A program made the position numbers and the translations under genes. This document shows, piece by piece, positions 7,190-8,419 of a DNA stretch of 8,419 nucleotides. The DNA is from Nitrosomonadaceae bacterium. Lineage in GTDB: Bacteria > Pseudomonadota > Gammaproteobacteria > Burkholderiales > Nitrosomonadaceae. The stretch's first letter is position 1, and each line of letters opens with the position of its first letter. Under the pieces are notes generated by a model. It did not search any database. It had not been told where the DNA came from and worked only from the letters and a program-made list of their open reading frames with translations. The DNA lies in the NCBI GenBank assembly GCA_024644425.1, contig JAHELA010000066.1, positions 1 to 8,419 on the forward strand. The letters are read 5' to 3'.

Positions 7190-7330
7190 TTAAATTCTCT
7201 TCATGTTGGTATTTCCATTATTCATGCTTTCTAAGTACACCTTACAAGAAATTACGTACCTCGTTGCGATAAAAATAAATATTGAGAAGCTCAGAACTAG
7301 TAGCAAACTCGAAATTGATAGTGCAATCAT
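7190..7330 (-). CDS. Small single-pass membrane protein, 46 residues
   Basis: A short gene reads from ATG at 7330 to TAA at 7190. GGAGG lies at 7337-7341, six bases before the start, as good a ribosome site as those of its neighbours. The product begins MIALSISSLLLVLSFSIFIF, a hydrophobic helix (about residues 2-23), followed by a short polar tail with basic residues (R24, K30, K44, R45) and one Cys (C29). There is no obvious signal-peptidase site, so it is probably an inner-membrane protein with its tail in the cytoplasm. It starts 25 bp after the cupredoxin stop and ends 67 bp before the hemerythrin start, all on one strand, so it belongs to the same unit. I do not recognise a family. It could be a small accessory subunit of a membrane complex, perhaps linked to NnrS; that is inference. 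Confidence 0.68.
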   Translation of the reverse strand: MIALSISSLLLVLSFSIFIFIATRYVISCKVYLESMNNGNTNMKRI

Positions 7331-7336
7331 TTTATT

Positions 7337-7341
7337 CCTCC
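7337..7341 (-). promoter_or_regulatory. Ribosome binding site of the 46-residue gene
   Basis: GGAGG on the minus strand (within TATGGAGGAATAAA), six bases before ATG 7330. It is the main evidence that this short frame is translated, since it lies in non-coding sequence after the cupredoxin stop. Confidence 0.65.
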
Positions 7342-7355
7342 ATATAATTAATTTT

Positions 7356-7859
7356 TTACTTGTGCACGTAATTTTTAGTTACACTAATTTCGCCCCGCAT
7401 TGACTTGAAATGACCATGCCTTGGGCAGGCAAAGGGAACTGTACCCATATTTGTAAATTGCCATACTAGCTCTTTAGTTTCTCCTGGACCTACGGTTACC
7501 TGGTTAGGATCAACATGTTCTAGATGTGGGTCTTTACGCATCATCTTGGCATGTTCTTCAAGTTCCTTCATGGTCCCAATCATGATTTCATGCTCTTTCT
7601 CACTGACATTCTTAAGTACGAATTTAATCGTTTTACCCTTCTTCACGTTAATTTTGGAAGGCTTGAATTTATTAAAAGTCATTTCTAATACTATGGTACG
7701 GGATATATCGCTAAGATTCCCGGGCTTACCCACGAGTGACATGTTTCCTTCTTGGTCATGCCCATGTCCATGTTTATGACTATGACTTCCACCAGAAAAA
7801 GCAACACTTACAGTTAAACTAAAGATAATTGCAGATATGATTATCAGAATTCTTTTCAT
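7356..7859 (-). CDS. Secreted azurin/plastocyanin-like cupredoxin with His-rich N-terminus
   Basis: The 167-residue precursor begins with a signal peptide (MKRILIIISAIIFSLTVSVA), so the product is periplasmic. A His-rich stretch follows at 26-34 (H-S-H-K-H-G-H-G-H), a likely copper- or other metal-binding tail. Residues 54-163 form a cupredoxin domain. The type-1 copper ligands fit H90 (KEHEIMIG) and C145, H150, M154 in ACPRHGHFKSM; C-x4-H-x3-M is azurin-like spacing, with H148 as an alternative. An insertion rich in Met, His and acidic residues (about 96-118) separates the first ligand from the rest. It could pass electrons or bind copper for a membrane oxidase or for NnrS. AAGGAGG at 7865-7871, five bases before the ATG, secures the start. 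It follows DUF4142 by 63 bp. Confidence 0.87.
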   Translation of the reverse strand: MKRILIIISAIIFSLTVSVAFSGGSHSHKHGHGHDQEGNMSLVGKPGNLSDISRTIVLEMTFNKFKPSKINVKKGKTIKFVLKNVSEKEHEIMIGTMKELEEHAKMMRKDPHLEHVDPNQVTVGPGETKELVWQFTNMGTVPFACPRHGHFKSMRGEISVTKNYVHK

Positions 7860-7922
7860 GATGCCCTCCTTATAAAAATATGTATTGTTGCTTTACTAAA
7901 ATTTCCATAAATAAGTTTTACA

Positions 7923-8419
7923 TTAATCTTTCAGATTATTTACATGTTTCTGTGTTCGTTTCGCATGATATAAATGCGAAAGGAATGCAGGTCTTACTTT
8001 TTCCAGTAGCCACTTCAACTCTATATTCTCGGCGTTAGGAATAAGAAGCGAATCGATAGCAATTAATACTTTTCCATGAAAGGCAACTTCCTTGTCGATA
8101 TATGCTTTAAGGAACGCTTTTCGGCGCAATGGTTTAAGTTTTGCAATGTTTTCTTTGCCATATTCTATAAAATCCAAACTAGCCTGATTTTCTTGCGGCT
8201 TTATTTTCCTTCTCTTCATAAAAGAAGCAACAGAATCCAGATTGGCTCCATGATCCATAACCATCCTTTGAGCAAAGAAATTGACTTCCTGATCTGATGC
8301 CTTGAATTTTGCAAGCTTGCCAGCAGCAATATCAGCATGATTGGCAGCAATTAAGATGGCAACGATTTGTGCATCATTGAGCCCAACGGTTTGTGCTGAA
8401 GCACAAAACACTGGAAGTA
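7923..8419 (-). CDS. DUF4142 secreted protein, 5' end outside the window
   Basis: The frame is open to the right edge; the visible 164 residues start inside a signal peptide (LPVFCASA, then QTVGLNDAQI). GTG at 8411 lies within that signal sequence, so it is not the real start. The mature part matches DUF4142: LNDAQIVAILIAANHADI near the N-terminus, then FAQRMVMDHGANLDSV, a mid-region with KAYIDKEVAFHGKVL, and a C-terminal helix with FLSHLYHAKRTQKHV. The family is an all-helical, ferritin-like periplasmic fold of unknown function with several conserved His residues. Here H26, H54 (MDHG), H112 and H145/H148 (counting from FCASAQ) stand in helices and could bind metal, which is inference. The gene is upstream of the cupredoxin gene on the same strand. 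Confidence 0.82.
   Translation of the reverse strand, partial: LPVFCASAQTVGLNDAQIVAILIAANHADIAAGKLAKFKASDQEVNFFAQRMVMDHGANLDSVASFMKRRKIKPQENQASLDFIEYGKENIAKLKPLRRKAFLKAYIDKEVAFHGKVLIAIDSLLIPNAENIELKWLLEKVRPAFLSHLYHAKRTQKHVNNLKD

Noticed and set aside
7173..7196. Dyad AATTTA...TAAATT near the hemerythrin leader as an NO-regulator site
   Set aside because: Six-base A/T-only arms are expected by chance here, and it does not match NsrR, FNR or NorR consensus sequences as I know them.
7923..8411. DUF4142 as a complete gene starting at GTG 8411
   Set aside because: The frame continues to the edge and residues before the GTG extend a signal peptide, so the gene is truncated by the window.

Overview
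The window is chromosomal DNA from an AT-rich proteobacterium (GC roughly 40% by eye). A DUF3422 membrane protein, an NnrS protein, a DUF4142 secreted protein and a tandem universal stress protein together suggest a beta- or gammaproteobacterium. A Nitrosomonas-like (Nitrosomonadales) betaproteobacterium is my best guess, but the low GC and lack of marker genes keep this weak. No tRNA, rRNA, CRISPR array, transposase or phage gene is visible.

Left part (1-1896, all minus strand): the 5' part of a secreted hypothetical protein cut by the window edge, a MarC-family membrane protein and a two-domain universal stress protein. The stress protein most likely starts at an internal GTG with a good Shine-Dalgarno sequence rather than at the upstream TTG. 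Middle (1897-3697): a 378-bp AT-rich non-coding stretch, then the only plus-strand gene, a DUF3422 membrane-anchored protein. That gene is bracketed by two copies of a 23-bp direct repeat. Right part (3698-8419, all minus strand): in order of transcription, a DUF4142 secreted protein (5' end outside the window), a secreted azurin-like cupredoxin with a His-rich N-terminus, a previously uncalled 46-residue single-pass membrane protein, a hemerythrin-domain protein, NnrS, and after a 143-bp gap a fusion of two CDGSH iron-sulfur domains with an FMN/3Fe-4S glutamate-synthase domain.

The run from DUF4142 to NnrS looks like one co-oriented unit for metal redox and nitric-oxide stress: a periplasmic type-1 copper protein, a small membrane protein, a cytosolic di-iron protein and an NO-stress membrane protein. 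Spacings are short (25-67 bp) and several genes have near-perfect ribosome binding sites. The CDGSH-glutamate synthase fusion may be a further redox partner, but it has its own upstream gap and a possible promoter. The most notable items are the small membrane-protein gene, the hemerythrin/NnrS junction (same reading frame, separated by one stop codon and seven sense codons), the multi-cofactor fusion, and the repeat pair around DUF3422.
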